Shown here piece by piece: positions 42,052 through 51,197 of a DNA stretch of 64,000 nt. The notes below the pieces were generated by a model. That model did no database searches. It was given only the letters and a program-made list of their open reading frames with translations, and had not been told where the DNA came from. The DNA is from Methanobacteriota archaeon (GTDB taxonomy: Archaea; Thermoplasmatota; Poseidoniia; Poseidoniales; Thalassarchaeaceae): NCBI GenBank assembly GCA_016845345.1, contig JAERSV010000004.1, positions 62,001-126,000 on the forward strand, in the 5' to 3' direction. The first letter of the stretch is position 1; each line of letters starts with the position of its first letter. Made by a program: the position numbers and the translations under genes.

Positions 42052-45000
42052 ATGGTAGAAAGGGACTTAGTGAATATAAGATTCCGTGCAATCATGATTT
42101 CACTAACCATGATTGTAGTTTTGTTCAGCCCATTTGCATCTGCCTTTGACACAGATGGGGACGGTGTTGATGATAGTACAGATGACTGCCCCATAGCGTA
42201 TGGAACTAGCAGTGTTGACAGGGATGGATGTCCGGATAGTGATGGCGATGGAACAAGTGACTTAAATGACCCTTGGGTGATTCAAGCTGGTGGTTTTCTA
42301 GAGGATAACCGGCAATCTATGAGTGATAATCAATATGTTTCAGTATTCAACTTTGATGGAAGTAAATACCTGACAACAGAGGATACTGGTGGATGGGGTA
42401 ATTCAAATGGCTGGTTAAGAATCTGGGACACTGCAAGTAAAACGAATGTAAAATCAGTTGAATTTAGTGGAAATTTCGTTCATGATGCCGATTGGTCAGA
42501 TGATGGCATGTTTGTTGGCGCAGTAACTGACAACGATGAGTTACTTGTTTACTACTCTAGTAACGTCACGCCTCTATTTTCAGTGAGTACTGATGTAGGT
42601 AGCGGTGACCAACCTAACGCACTGGCTTTCAGCCCCGACGGAACAATGATTGCCGTTGTTGTTGGTCGGTCAGGTAATGGAGGAACCAATGGCGAAGTAC
42701 AAATTTACAATGCGATGAATGGCTCAGAAATTACCGCATTTGACCCCGGTTCTGATAGTCGGTTCAATTCTGTTGATTGGAGTCCTGATGGAAGTAGAAT
42801 CCTAATTGGTGGAAATGAGGATGTTTATATTTACAATACAGGAAGTTGGAACGTCAACCGGACAATCAATACCAATAGAGGTGCAAACAATGCTGTGGCT
42901 TGGTCGCCAGATGGAAACACTATCACTACTTGTGAAGCATATGAAAATTCAGGTGCAAGAGTAAGGCTATACGATGTGGCAAGTGGATTACAAAATTGGA
43001 AATATGATACTTCTACCTCATGTAATGATGTTGCATATTCGCCGGATGGCACTCAAGTTGTTGCAGCACACACATATTATCAATCAGACGGAGCTAGTTT
43101 GAGAGTATTCAAAGTAAATGCGAATTCCCCGACTATTGTTGACACTATGTCTGCACCTCGTCCGGGTGGTTGCACCGCAAGTGGAGGAGGGAATAACTGT
43201 GGCACAATTTACGGAGTCAGTTGGCATCCTGATGGAGATTATGTTATCTCAGCACATGGACGAAATGACGAAGGAATTTACCATTGGGTAGTTGACCCTG
43301 ATATTGATAATGATGGTGTGCTAAACGTTGATGATGCGTTCCCTGAAGACCCGACACAATGGGATGATTCTGACAACGATGGATATGGCGATAACCCTGC
43401 ACCTGCAAATGAGCCTGACGAATGTCCGAATGTTGCCGGGACTTCTACTGAAGATAGATTCGGTTGCCCTGATGGGGATGGTGATGGTTGGTCTGACCTA
43501 AATGATGCATATCCAAACGATGAATATCAATGGGCTGACGCTGATGGTGATGGACACCCCGACAATGTCGAGGATACTCGAGACCCGAACCCACACGGTA
43601 CAGTAGACCGGTTACCAAACAATCCAACTCAGTGGGATGACACTGACCTCGATGGTTATGGGGATAATTTCGCTAACGCATCTTGGGTTGGAATTAGGCC
43701 TTCTGAGTGGCCAGGAATTCTAATTACTACAATGACGCCGAGCCAATTGAATGACATTGACGTGTTTCCTACAGATACAGAACAGTGGAATGACAGTGAC
43801 GGCGATTGGGTCGGGGACGAGCAATTTACAAGCCGTTCTGATGGATGTATCCATATATACGGCGATTCTATTTGGGATAGGCTCGCATGTTACGACACTG
43901 ATGGAGATGGATGGTCCGACCCCGATGATAATTGGCCTGCTTGCAGAGAAGGCGCTGGAACTGGTGATGCTTTCATCGACGACCCAAGCCAATGGTGTGA
44001 TGCTGATGGCGATGGATTTGGAGATAACGCAAGCGGGACTAACGGCGATTCGTGTCCTGGATTTAATGGAAATTCATCAATTGACCGCACCGGTTGCAAA
44101 GACTCTGATGGAGATGGATATTCCGATGCTGGTGACCCATTCCCGGGAGATGCCACTCAATGGTTAGACCGTGATGGAGATGGTTGTGGTGATAACAGCC
44201 ATGGCAATAATCCAGACCTTTTCCCTGATGACCCATCCCAGTGTGGTGACCGTGATGGAGATGGATATGGTGATTACCCTGTTGGAGACAATGGTGACTG
44301 GTTCCCTGATGAGAACACCCAGTGGTATGACTTTGATGGCGATGGCTACGGTGATAATTTTGGCAATGCTTCATGGGTATTTGACCGCAATCAATCTTGG
44401 CCTGGCATATATGTAGAAAATGCGCATGAACCCGATTTGTGTCCAACAAAATATGGGCAGATGGAAGGCGAAACAACTCGTGGTTGTCCCGATACAGACC
44501 AAGATGGAATCGCCGATAATGAAGACGCTTATCCTGAAGACCCAATGCGTTCATCGGACCGTGATGGAGATGGCTATGCTGATGACCCTCTAGCAGCACA
44601 AAAAGATGATTGCCCGGACACATTTGGAACTAGTTTCAAAGGAAATACTTACGGCTGTATTGACTCTGATGGCGATGGTTGGGCTGACACTCGAGATGAT
44701 TTCCCTGATATCGCCAGCCAATGGAAAGATACCGACGATGATGGGTATGGAGATAATTGGGGTAATTCGAGTTGGAATATCAGTCGAGAATTGAATTGGC
44801 CTGGTGATTTCATTGTTGGGGCTGAACTTGCGGATGCGTTCCCTAACGATATTACTCAGTGGAATGATACCGATGGCGATGGTTGGGGTGACAATCCGAA
44901 TGGTACCAACCCTGATGATTTCCCGCTCATTCATTCACAGCACAAAGACAGTGACAAAGATGGGTATGGAGATAATACTACTCGCGACGCATTCCAACCA

Positions 45001-45516
45001 GATGATTGCAGATCAAAATTTGGAACATCATGGCAAGACCGATTTGGATGTGAAGACACAGATGGTGATGGTTGGTCAGATATCGCTGACATTTGCATCT
45101 ATGACCCTAATGTATGGGAAGTTCCCGGGGTTTGTGAAATTACAGAGGCTGAAACTGGAGTTACAAGTTCAAACAAAATGTCAATTATAGAATTGGGCAC
45201 ATATTTACTAGGTGGTTTGGGGGTACTACTCCTCTTAGCCATCCTAGTTGCTATGATTGCCCGCCAAGCCGCAAAACGCAGTGGCCAATTGATGCGCCAA
45301 AATGTTGCCTTACAAGAGCAAATATTTGACGAAGAAGAAACCCGACGTGAAGAATGGATTGAATACTATGTGGGTCAGGGAGATCTAGAGAAAGCCAAAG
45401 AACTCGGATGGGTGGAAAAGGCTGATTGGCAACTTCATCAAGAGGCTGAGGAACAGCAGGCTGAAGAAGCGATCGAGGCATTGCCTGAAGCATTAGACCT
45501 TGATGACTTGCTTTGA
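42052..45516 (+). CDS. Exported beta-propeller/thrombospondin-type-3 repeat protein
   Basis: 1154 aa from ATG 42052 (ATG 42031 would precede the likely transcript start, given the TTTTTAT box near 42025-42031). Order: signal peptide, a short TSP3-like Ca-binding segment (FDTDGDGVDDSTDD), a WD40-like propeller of about 350 residues (repeated LAFSPDGT and VDWSPDGSR blades), then about twenty TSP3-like repeats with DxDxDGxxD cores. Near the C-terminus is one membrane helix (IIELGTYLLGGLGVLLLLAI), and a Glu/Ala-rich cytoplasmic tail of about 80 residues. Likely a Ca-dependent surface stalk with a ligand-binding head. It faces a STAND regulator. Confidence 0.9.
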   Translation: MVERDLVNIRFRAIMISLTMIVVLFSPFASAFDTDGDGVDDSTDDCPIAYGTSSVDRDGCPDSDGDGTSDLNDPWVIQAGGFLEDNRQSMSDNQYVSVFNFDGSKYLTTEDTGGWGNSNGWLRIWDTASKTNVKSVEFSGNFVHDADWSDDGMFVGAVTDNDELLVYYSSNVTPLFSVSTDVGSGDQPNALAFSPDGTMIAVVVGRSGNGGTNGEVQIYNAMNGSEITAFDPGSDSRFNSVDWSPDGSRILIGGNEDVYIYNTGSWNVNRTINTNRGANNAVAWSPDGNTITTCEAYENSGARVRLYDVASGLQNWKYDTSTSCNDVAYSPDGTQVVAAHTYYQSDGASLRVFKVNANSPTIVDTMSAPRPGGCTASGGGNNCGTIYGVSWHPDGDYVISAHGRNDEGIYHWVVDPDIDNDGVLNVDDAFPEDPTQWDDSDNDGYGDNPAPANEPDECPNVAGTSTEDRFGCPDGDGDGWSDLNDAYPNDEYQWADADGDGHPDNVEDTRDPNPHGTVDRLPNNPTQWDDTDLDGYGDNFANASWVGIRPSEWPGILITTMTPSQLNDIDVFPTDTEQWNDSDGDWVGDEQFTSRSDGCIHIYGDSIWDRLACYDTDGDGWSDPDDNWPACREGAGTGDAFIDDPSQWCDADGDGFGDNASGTNGDSCPGFNGNSSIDRTGCKDSDGDGYSDAGDPFPGDATQWLDRDGDGCGDNSHGNNPDLFPDDPSQCGDRDGDGYGDYPVGDNGDWFPDENTQWYDFDGDGYGDNFGNASWVFDRNQSWPGIYVENAHEPDLCPTKYGQMEGETTRGCPDTDQDGIADNEDAYPEDPMRSSDRDGDGYADDPLAAQKDDCPDTFGTSFKGNTYGCIDSDGDGWADTRDDFPDIASQWKDTDDDGYGDNWGNSSWNISRELNWPGDFIVGAELADAFPNDITQWNDTDGDGWGDNPNGTNPDDFPLIHSQHKDSDKDGYGDNTTRDAFQPDDCRSKFGTSWQDRFGCEDTDGDGWSDIADICIYDPNVWEVPGVCEITEAETGVTSSNKMSIIELGTYLLGGLGVLLLLAILVAMIARQAAKRSGQLMRQNVALQEQIFDEEETRREEWIEYYVGQGDLEKAKELGWVEKADWQLHQEAEEQQAEEAIEALPEALDLDDLL

Positions 45517-45580
45517 GACCAATCCTCAAGCACAATTGCTATGCCTTATCTCCGTACCCAACAGACGAGGAGGCCTATAG

Positions 45581-46783
45581 ATGGACCCGTTTGACACACG
45601 CCCTGCACCAGCAACTATGGAGGTTAGGTTACGAGCCCTTCTCTCTTCAATGCACAGTGCAATTTTAGAAATTGATGCTCAGGGTGCTCTTGTACATGCC
45701 AATAGAGCGGCACAAATTATGCTACCAGATTTGCCTGCCACTCCTGCGCCTCCAGAGTGGATTCATGAATTCAAAGAAGACCACATTTTCCGTGACGGAC
45801 ACGGTGCCCCCATGGGCTCTACTGAAGGCCCTCTTTTAGAGGCATTAAGAACGGGAGAATCACAGCGTGATTGGCAATTCAGTATTGAATTTAATAATGG
45901 GAGAATGCTCTATTTGATGGGCGCTGCTGAACCATTATTCGGAAGTGATGGTCGCCTCAGTGGTGTGGTTTGTTCTTATCAGGACATAACCGAATTGATT
46001 GGGTTACAACACGCACTTGAAGAACAATTGACTGAGACAAAGAGCGCTGCTCAGGAATTACGACTAACCCATGGTGAGTTATCGCGTGCGCACAATCTTC
46101 AAGCAGGATTCATTGCAAACTTCAGCCACGATTTACGAACCCCTCTTTCTGGTGTTCTTGGGTTCGCAGATTTACTTGATATATCACCTAACCTTGATAT
46201 TGAAGAAAAGGAATTCTTACAGGAAATTATTGATGCTGGGGATTCTCTCCGTATGATGATAGATTCTGTTATCACCTACTCTAACATTATCTCTGGTACT
46301 GTCCGGATTACCTCAGAATGGCATGATATTGACAGCGTGGTAGAAAAATCGAGTGAGGCTGCTAGAAAGGTGTGTACTCGGAGAGGACTTGAGTTCCATA
46401 TGGAGATGGTTAATGCGCCGGAAAAAATGTGTATTGATGAAATGAGACTTCAAGAGGTCCTCGAACAATTATTAGATAACGCGGTGAAATTTACAGAAAA
46501 AGGTCACATTGCTCTCAAAGTCAGCAGTGTTGCCGATAGTGTTGTGTTTGAAATCTCAGATACCGGACCAGGAATTTCTCATGAAGCAGAGATGAGATTG
46601 TACGAACCATACTCAAAGGCACTTGTCAAGGATGGGCAACTGAGGCGGGGGGTTGGCCTAGGTCTTACACTGGTCAAAGCACTTTGTGATTTGATGCACG
46701 GCAAAGTTGACTACTCAACATCTGCACAAGGAACTACATTCAGAGTGCAGTTCCCGCTGATTTATACACCGGTGCTATCTTAA
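45581..46783 (+). CDS. PAS-domain histidine kinase (cytoplasmic)
   Basis: 400 aa, no membrane segment. The N-terminal PAS domain spans about 10-140 (MHSAILEIDAQGALVHANRA; VVCSYQDITEL). A coiled-coil follows, then HisKA with FSHDLRTPLSGVLGF and phosphoacceptor His183, and HATPase: LLDNAVKFTEKG, EISDTGPGIS and GVGLGLTLVK. It senses an internal signal, possibly redox or a small ligand, and phosphorylates a partner that is not in the window. A GGAGG about 10 nt upstream supports ATG 45581. Confidence 0.92.
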   Translation: MDPFDTRPAPATMEVRLRALLSSMHSAILEIDAQGALVHANRAAQIMLPDLPATPAPPEWIHEFKEDHIFRDGHGAPMGSTEGPLLEALRTGESQRDWQFSIEFNNGRMLYLMGAAEPLFGSDGRLSGVVCSYQDITELIGLQHALEEQLTETKSAAQELRLTHGELSRAHNLQAGFIANFSHDLRTPLSGVLGFADLLDISPNLDIEEKEFLQEIIDAGDSLRMMIDSVITYSNIISGTVRITSEWHDIDSVVEKSSEAARKVCTRRGLEFHMEMVNAPEKMCIDEMRLQEVLEQLLDNAVKFTEKGHIALKVSSVADSVVFEISDTGPGISHEAEMRLYEPYSKALVKDGQLRRGVGLGLTLVKALCDLMHGKVDYSTSAQGTTFRVQFPLIYTPVLS

Positions 46784-46821
46784 AATTTAGTTAATGATAA
46801 TTCATGTGATTTCCAATCGCA

Positions 46822-47496
46822 TTAAGAAAATGGGTCATACTTGTCTTCTTTTGAAAACTTCTCAACAATATTTTTGCTAGTTGCATCAGGATTTGAATCT
46901 AGATAAAGAAGGATTTGTGATGCCAAATCCTCACCCGCTTTTATTGCGGTTTCATCCGCTTCTAGACCGAAACTAGATTGTAATTCATTATAGGTTGTAT
47001 CCAACATTTCTTCTACTGATAATTGTCCATCTTTGTTTTTATCCATAATCAGCATTGAGGCAATCGCTAATACCTTATCTTGGTTGTTTTCTTCATCCGA
47101 TAGGATATCAGTAATCAGAGATTGTAGTTTTTGTTCTTCTTCATCTTTATCTAGAGCAGATAATTTCTGAATCATCTTCTTCTGTACAGCAAAATCCCGC
47201 TTGGTTTTCGCCTTGGTTTTTCGGTATACTAACGAGCCTGATTTATCATGCACAAGAACCGTATTTCCCATTAATGCATCTAATAGTCCTTTCAATATTA
47301 CCAATGATAGAATTGCCCCAAACCCACAATAGGGGTTCACAAAAAGGTATCCAGTTGCTGAAACAGCAAGAACTAAGGCAAGCCAAATTAATGAATATAT
47401 TATATTAAAAAAGAAAGATTTAGGCTTGTCTCCACGTTTAAATGCGATATTGGGATATCTAATTTTAGCATGGCGAAGCAAGTCTTCATCGCCCAT
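46822..47496 (-). CDS. EF-hand-like membrane protein
   Basis: 224 aa from ATG 47496 (TTG 47526 lies in the TATA region). A cytoplasmic N-terminus is followed by two adjacent hydrophobic helices (FFFNIIYSLIWLALVL and ILSLVILKGLLDALM), then a charged region of about 130 residues with an EF-hand-like loop DKNKDGQLSVEE, which has the 1-3-5 acidic pattern and the final Glu. Calcium binding is therefore plausible. It may answer the Ca-rich surface proteins nearby, but that is speculation. Function unknown. Confidence 0.7.
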   Translation of the reverse strand: MGDEDLLRHAKIRYPNIAFKRGDKPKSFFFNIIYSLIWLALVLAVSATGYLFVNPYCGFGAILSLVILKGLLDALMGNTVLVHDKSGSLVYRKTKAKTKRDFAVQKKMIQKLSALDKDEEEQKLQSLITDILSDEENNQDKVLAIASMLIMDKNKDGQLSVEEMLDTTYNELQSSFGLEADETAIKAGEDLASQILLYLDSNPDATSKNIVEKFSKEDKYDPFS

Positions 47497-47557
47497 GCTT
47501 TCGGCCGGTGTTAAATTCACTTTCAATATATCCCCGACAATAATTCAAGAGGGGTTT

Positions 47558-48319
47558 TCATTTTGCCATGTCATCATCAAACCGCAAAAAATCAAGTTCC
47601 TCAAACTGAACTAAGGAAGGTGAATTCAGTGCTAAATTGTGTTCCAATGCCTCAGATAAACTAACCCAATTTCGTTCAGTCCCATCAATCCACTCGTAAT
47701 TATGTCCTGGAATTAGTCGCCAATCACTAGGTAACCCTTTGAGAATCTCCCTAGCATGAGTTACACTTTTCCATTGAGATTGTGAATCTCCCCCTGGTAG
47801 ATCGACCCTGCCAGAACGTTGCGTGAAAAGTAAATCTCCCGCGTGAAAAACCCCATGACCATGGAAGGTGAGGTGACCGGGTGCGTGACCTGGTGTGTGA
47901 GTGACCTCAAGGCTAATGCCACCGGAAGTCCATTGCTCTCCAGAATGTATAGGATGATTCCAAGTGTGTGTGAAATCTATGTGACGAAATAATACTCTCC
48001 CGAGTAAATTAGGATAGTTTGATTCAACATGCCCCCATAACTCAATTTCAGGGTGGGCTTTCATGATTTTCTTAACGCCTGATGTGTGGTCTCTATGGGT
48101 ATGGGTTAGAATGATGTGAGTTGGGGACAAACCTTCAGTTTCTAGCGCTGAAAGCCACTTTTTAGCAGAGTATGGGTCAATGATTACTACTGTATTTGTG
48201 GCTTTGTTAATGAACGCAGTATTGACGTTTCCAAATGGTCCTTGCTGGCTAACCCAAACCTCAATTCCATCCTCTTCTATTCGGCGGTCAAACTCGCCTT
48301 TGGCTAACATCCAAATCAT
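47558..48319 (-). CDS. Metallo-beta-lactamase-fold hydrolase
   Basis: 253 aa. The binuclear metal motif is LTHTHRDHTSG (HxHxDH), followed by HTPGHAPGHLTFHG (His), FHAGDLLF (Asp) and LIPGHNYEW (His). This is the glyoxalase II/hydrolase subgroup of the fold, with a compact C-terminus. The substrate is not deducible; hydroxyacyl-thioester or similar hydrolysis would be the family default. It is divergent from the large membrane regulator, about 90 bp away. ATG 48310 is an alternative start. Confidence 0.9.
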   Translation of the reverse strand: MIWMLAKGEFDRRIEEDGIEVWVSQQGPFGNVNTAFINKATNTVVIIDPYSAKKWLSALETEGLSPTHIILTHTHRDHTSGVKKIMKAHPEIELWGHVESNYPNLLGRVLFRHIDFTHTWNHPIHSGEQWTSGGISLEVTHTPGHAPGHLTFHGHGVFHAGDLLFTQRSGRVDLPGGDSQSQWKSVTHAREILKGLPSDWRLIPGHNYEWIDGTERNWVSLSEALEHNLALNSPSLVQFEELDFLRFDDDMAK

Positions 48320-48355
48320 GCGAAGGGGGGTATGCCATTGAAATTACTGATTTTA

Positions 48356-48365
48356 CCCCGCGGGG
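48356..48365. promoter_or_regulatory. CCCCGCGGGG palindrome
   Basis: A perfect 10-bp palindrome lies between the divergent MBL hydrolase and membrane regulator genes. It is GC-rich in otherwise ordinary sequence and could be a binding site for the encoded winged-helix regulator. Confidence 0.35.
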
Positions 48366-48391
48366 CGGGTCTTAAGTGTGAGTGGGTTTGT

Positions 48392-48408
48392 CGCCTCTAT
48401 AAGAGGCG
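48392..48408. promoter_or_regulatory. Perfect palindrome overlapping the start of the membrane regulator gene
   Basis: CGCCTCT-ATA-AGAGGCG is a perfect 7+3+7 inverted repeat whose centre reads CTATAAG, a TATA-like core. It ends 5 nt before ATG 48414. As DNA it could be an autoregulatory operator; as RNA it would fold into a hairpin that covers the GAGG upstream of the ATG. Confidence 0.45.
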
Positions 48409-48413
48409 GCAGT

Positions 48414-51119
48414 ATGAGGGGACGTGATTCTGCTAGTAGATTGCTCATTGTTGGGCTGGCGTTTATCCTACTTGCTCCACTTGCGATGAGTTCTGCAAGT
48501 GCAGATTCTGATGACATTGAATTAGTGATTTCTATTTCCGAACCAACTACCGGTGCAGATTGGTATGATGGGGAAGAATCTCTTTCAATCTCAATTTCTG
48601 TGAAGAATTCTGGTGCCACGACTCAATCGATTGAATACAATCCATCCTGCCCCGTTGAAATTGAAATACTTGACGAAGATGATGAATTTTTCACATCTCT
48701 GCGAGAGCACAGAGTCTGCCTTGAACAACGTCGAGCGATTGACATACCTGCTGGGCAAACAAGAAACCTTGATTCATTTGATTGGCAATGGCAAAATGCA
48801 TCTGGAGCAGTTATCAACAGTGGTGATATCACAATTGATTTCAACTTTGAGTCAGGTTTGGCAACTCATGTACAATCTATACAATTCCAGCGCAGTCCTG
48901 TGTTAATTGAAAACTTGGTACTGCAAGTTAACACCGCTCCACCTATTTCAGGCGGATTAGATTACTTGTCAGGGGAGAGTGTTTACTCTCATGTTTCACT
49001 CAGCAATAGTGGTAGTAGCCCGGTGACTATTGATGCTGATGAAGGTTGCAAGATTACAATTCAAGTTAACAACATGGCTACATCGAATCCTCCTTCAATG
49101 ACTGACTTAGAATGTGGCTCAGGGACAACTCTTGGAATTGGTGAATCTGTTCCTTTGGGTTGGCTAATCTGGGACTTTACCTCTGGAGGTGAACAACTTG
49201 AATCAGGGCTGTGGTCCGTTGAAATTGCAACTACTGGTTTGAGTGGTTTGACAAGTACCTTTGAGGCAACACTAGCAATAGGTGAGCCTCGCCCTGAGGC
49301 TTTAGTTGAGGTTGCTATTACTTTACTTGGTGATGATGATTTTGACGGAGTAGTAACTGAAACAGATAATATTCAAATTAAAACTGAGTTAGTAAATTCA
49401 GCCGAAGTTCCTGCTGAGTTGCAATTCAACAGTAGTTGTCTCATTTCGATTCAATTAATATCTGAACAAGGAATGATAACCAAGGATTCAAGATTGAATG
49501 ATATCTGTGAAACGGAATTTTCCGAATTGAAGGTTGACCCCACTAGCCAATACACAATTGACCAGCGAATGTGGTCAATGAATGCAGATAGTACTTGTGA
49601 ACTCGATGATGGTTCTTACTTAATGTTGGTAACAATCCCTGAATATGGGATTACCACTGAATATCTAATCAATTACGATGGAAGCGACAGTGGACCCGCC
49701 TGTTTAGCATCAATGCAGGACACTAGCCTAGCCCAATTTAGAGTGATTGATCTACTTACCAACAATCCAGGAACCGAAGAAGAATCGATTACTTTCCAAA
49801 TTCACCTAGAAAACCAAGTTGACTTAGATATCCACTGGCCTCAAGAATGTCGATTGACATTCACCCTACAACGCATTGGTGATTCACAGCCTCATCAGAT
49901 ATGGAACGAACAGTGTGTGGGAACAGGTGGAGTCATGGAGACAATTACTGCAGGTAATGGTATACCATTTGATCCATTTACAATCGAGTTTGGTGAACTC
50001 AACCAAGGGACTTGGTCTATCTTCATAGAAACCACTGGCACACCTACATTCACAACCCAGTTAGCTCATACTTGGAATCCACCCATGATTGATGAGGAAG
50101 AGAATTTAGAAGATGAATCCGAGAGTGAGGTTGTTGATGAAACAATAGAGCAAGAAGATGCAATTCTATTGAGTTGGATGGCCGAAGGTAGTTGGCAATA
50201 TGTCACTACTGATTCTGATGGGTGTTGGATTCTAATTGATGTTGATGGTAATGAACACGCATACTCATCTACCTTAGTGAACAACTGGAAACCACTGCCT
50301 AATCACCGAGGCGCATATTGGGTTGAGGAAACTGTTGACACCTCGACTGCATGTTCTGGCTGGTCATCTCACATTGTTGTAGTTGAAGTGTTAGGTGAGG
50401 CGCAAATAGCCTCAACAGAGACTAACATTGACAATGAAGTAGCATCTGAAGCACCTGTAATTTCTATTCCTGCCGCGGCCCCAACAATTGTTGCCTTGGT
50501 TGCATCAACTAGTTTACTCGCTTTAATCGCTGGTGCTTTTACTCAAGTTGAATGGATACGACTACCCGCAACAAAATATGGTCTTGCTCTCCTTGGCTTG
50601 GTTCGTAAGAAAAAGGAGTCTGGTGGAGAGTATCAACGTGGTCGGATTGTTGCTTACATTGAGTTACATCGAGGAATTCATTTCAGAGCCTTGCTCGGGG
50701 CTTTAGAAATGTCAAATGGACAGTTAACCCACCACCTATCCGTATTGGAATCTGATGAAAGAATATGGAGACGGAAGGATGGTCGTAAAGTTAGATATTA
50801 TCCTGCTTCCATTGACTCAAGAACTGAGGATGAAGATTTACCTGTACCAGTTCTTACTCCTGACCCAAATAGTCTACAGGGCAAGATTCTACAAATCCTT
50901 GACATCCACGAAAATGAAATTCTAAACCTATCACAGAAAGAATTGTCTGACAAATTGGAAACTAGTCAACAATTGGTATCATACCACCTCAAATCACTAG
51001 TGGATTGGGGGTTAGTTGAGAAAGAAAGAGTCGCTATGCGTTACCGCTACAGGTTGACTGACCGTGCACTGATTCTGCTTAACTCCAGCGACTTCCCATC
51101 TTTACTTGATGAGGCATGA
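48414..51119 (+). CDS. Membrane-anchored one-component regulator: exported beta domains, one helix, two winged helices
   Basis: 901 aa from ATG 48414 (GTG 48378 adds 12 residues). Order: signal peptide (ending near SSASA), a large exported region of several beta-sandwich units that resemble BsuPI/intracellular-proteinase-inhibitor or CARDB domains (each with paired Cys), a membrane helix near residues 690-710 (TIVALVASTSLLALIAGAF), a basic linker (VRKKKESGGEYQRG), then two winged-helix domains: RIVAYIELHRGIHFRALLGA with LTHHLSVLE, and LSQKELSDKLETSQQLVSYH. The tandem pattern matches the soluble regulator at 14903-15469. It should bind DNA on the inside and sense something outside the cell. 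Confidence 0.88.
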   Translation: MRGRDSASRLLIVGLAFILLAPLAMSSASADSDDIELVISISEPTTGADWYDGEESLSISISVKNSGATTQSIEYNPSCPVEIEILDEDDEFFTSLREHRVCLEQRRAIDIPAGQTRNLDSFDWQWQNASGAVINSGDITIDFNFESGLATHVQSIQFQRSPVLIENLVLQVNTAPPISGGLDYLSGESVYSHVSLSNSGSSPVTIDADEGCKITIQVNNMATSNPPSMTDLECGSGTTLGIGESVPLGWLIWDFTSGGEQLESGLWSVEIATTGLSGLTSTFEATLAIGEPRPEALVEVAITLLGDDDFDGVVTETDNIQIKTELVNSAEVPAELQFNSSCLISIQLISEQGMITKDSRLNDICETEFSELKVDPTSQYTIDQRMWSMNADSTCELDDGSYLMLVTIPEYGITTEYLINYDGSDSGPACLASMQDTSLAQFRVIDLLTNNPGTEEESITFQIHLENQVDLDIHWPQECRLTFTLQRIGDSQPHQIWNEQCVGTGGVMETITAGNGIPFDPFTIEFGELNQGTWSIFIETTGTPTFTTQLAHTWNPPMIDEEENLEDESESEVVDETIEQEDAILLSWMAEGSWQYVTTDSDGCWILIDVDGNEHAYSSTLVNNWKPLPNHRGAYWVEETVDTSTACSGWSSHIVVVEVLGEAQIASTETNIDNEVASEAPVISIPAAAPTIVALVASTSLLALIAGAFTQVEWIRLPATKYGLALLGLVRKKKESGGEYQRGRIVAYIELHRGIHFRALLGALEMSNGQLTHHLSVLESDERIWRRKDGRKVRYYPASIDSRTEDEDLPVPVLTPDPNSLQGKILQILDIHENEILNLSQKELSDKLETSQQLVSYHLKSLVDWGLVEKERVAMRYRYRLTDRALILLNSSDFPSLLDEA

Positions 51120-51197
51120 TAATTCCGTTCCTTTGATAGCGGACGGGTGATTCGGCCATTCAGTAACGAATGTCCATGTCGTTGAAGGGTTGATTGT

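Noticed and set aside
18841..47496. Shared GCCGAAAGCATGGG around starts at 18841 and 47496
   Set aside because: A 14-nt match occurs by chance several times in a window this size. Only the position at a start codon is notable, with two cases.
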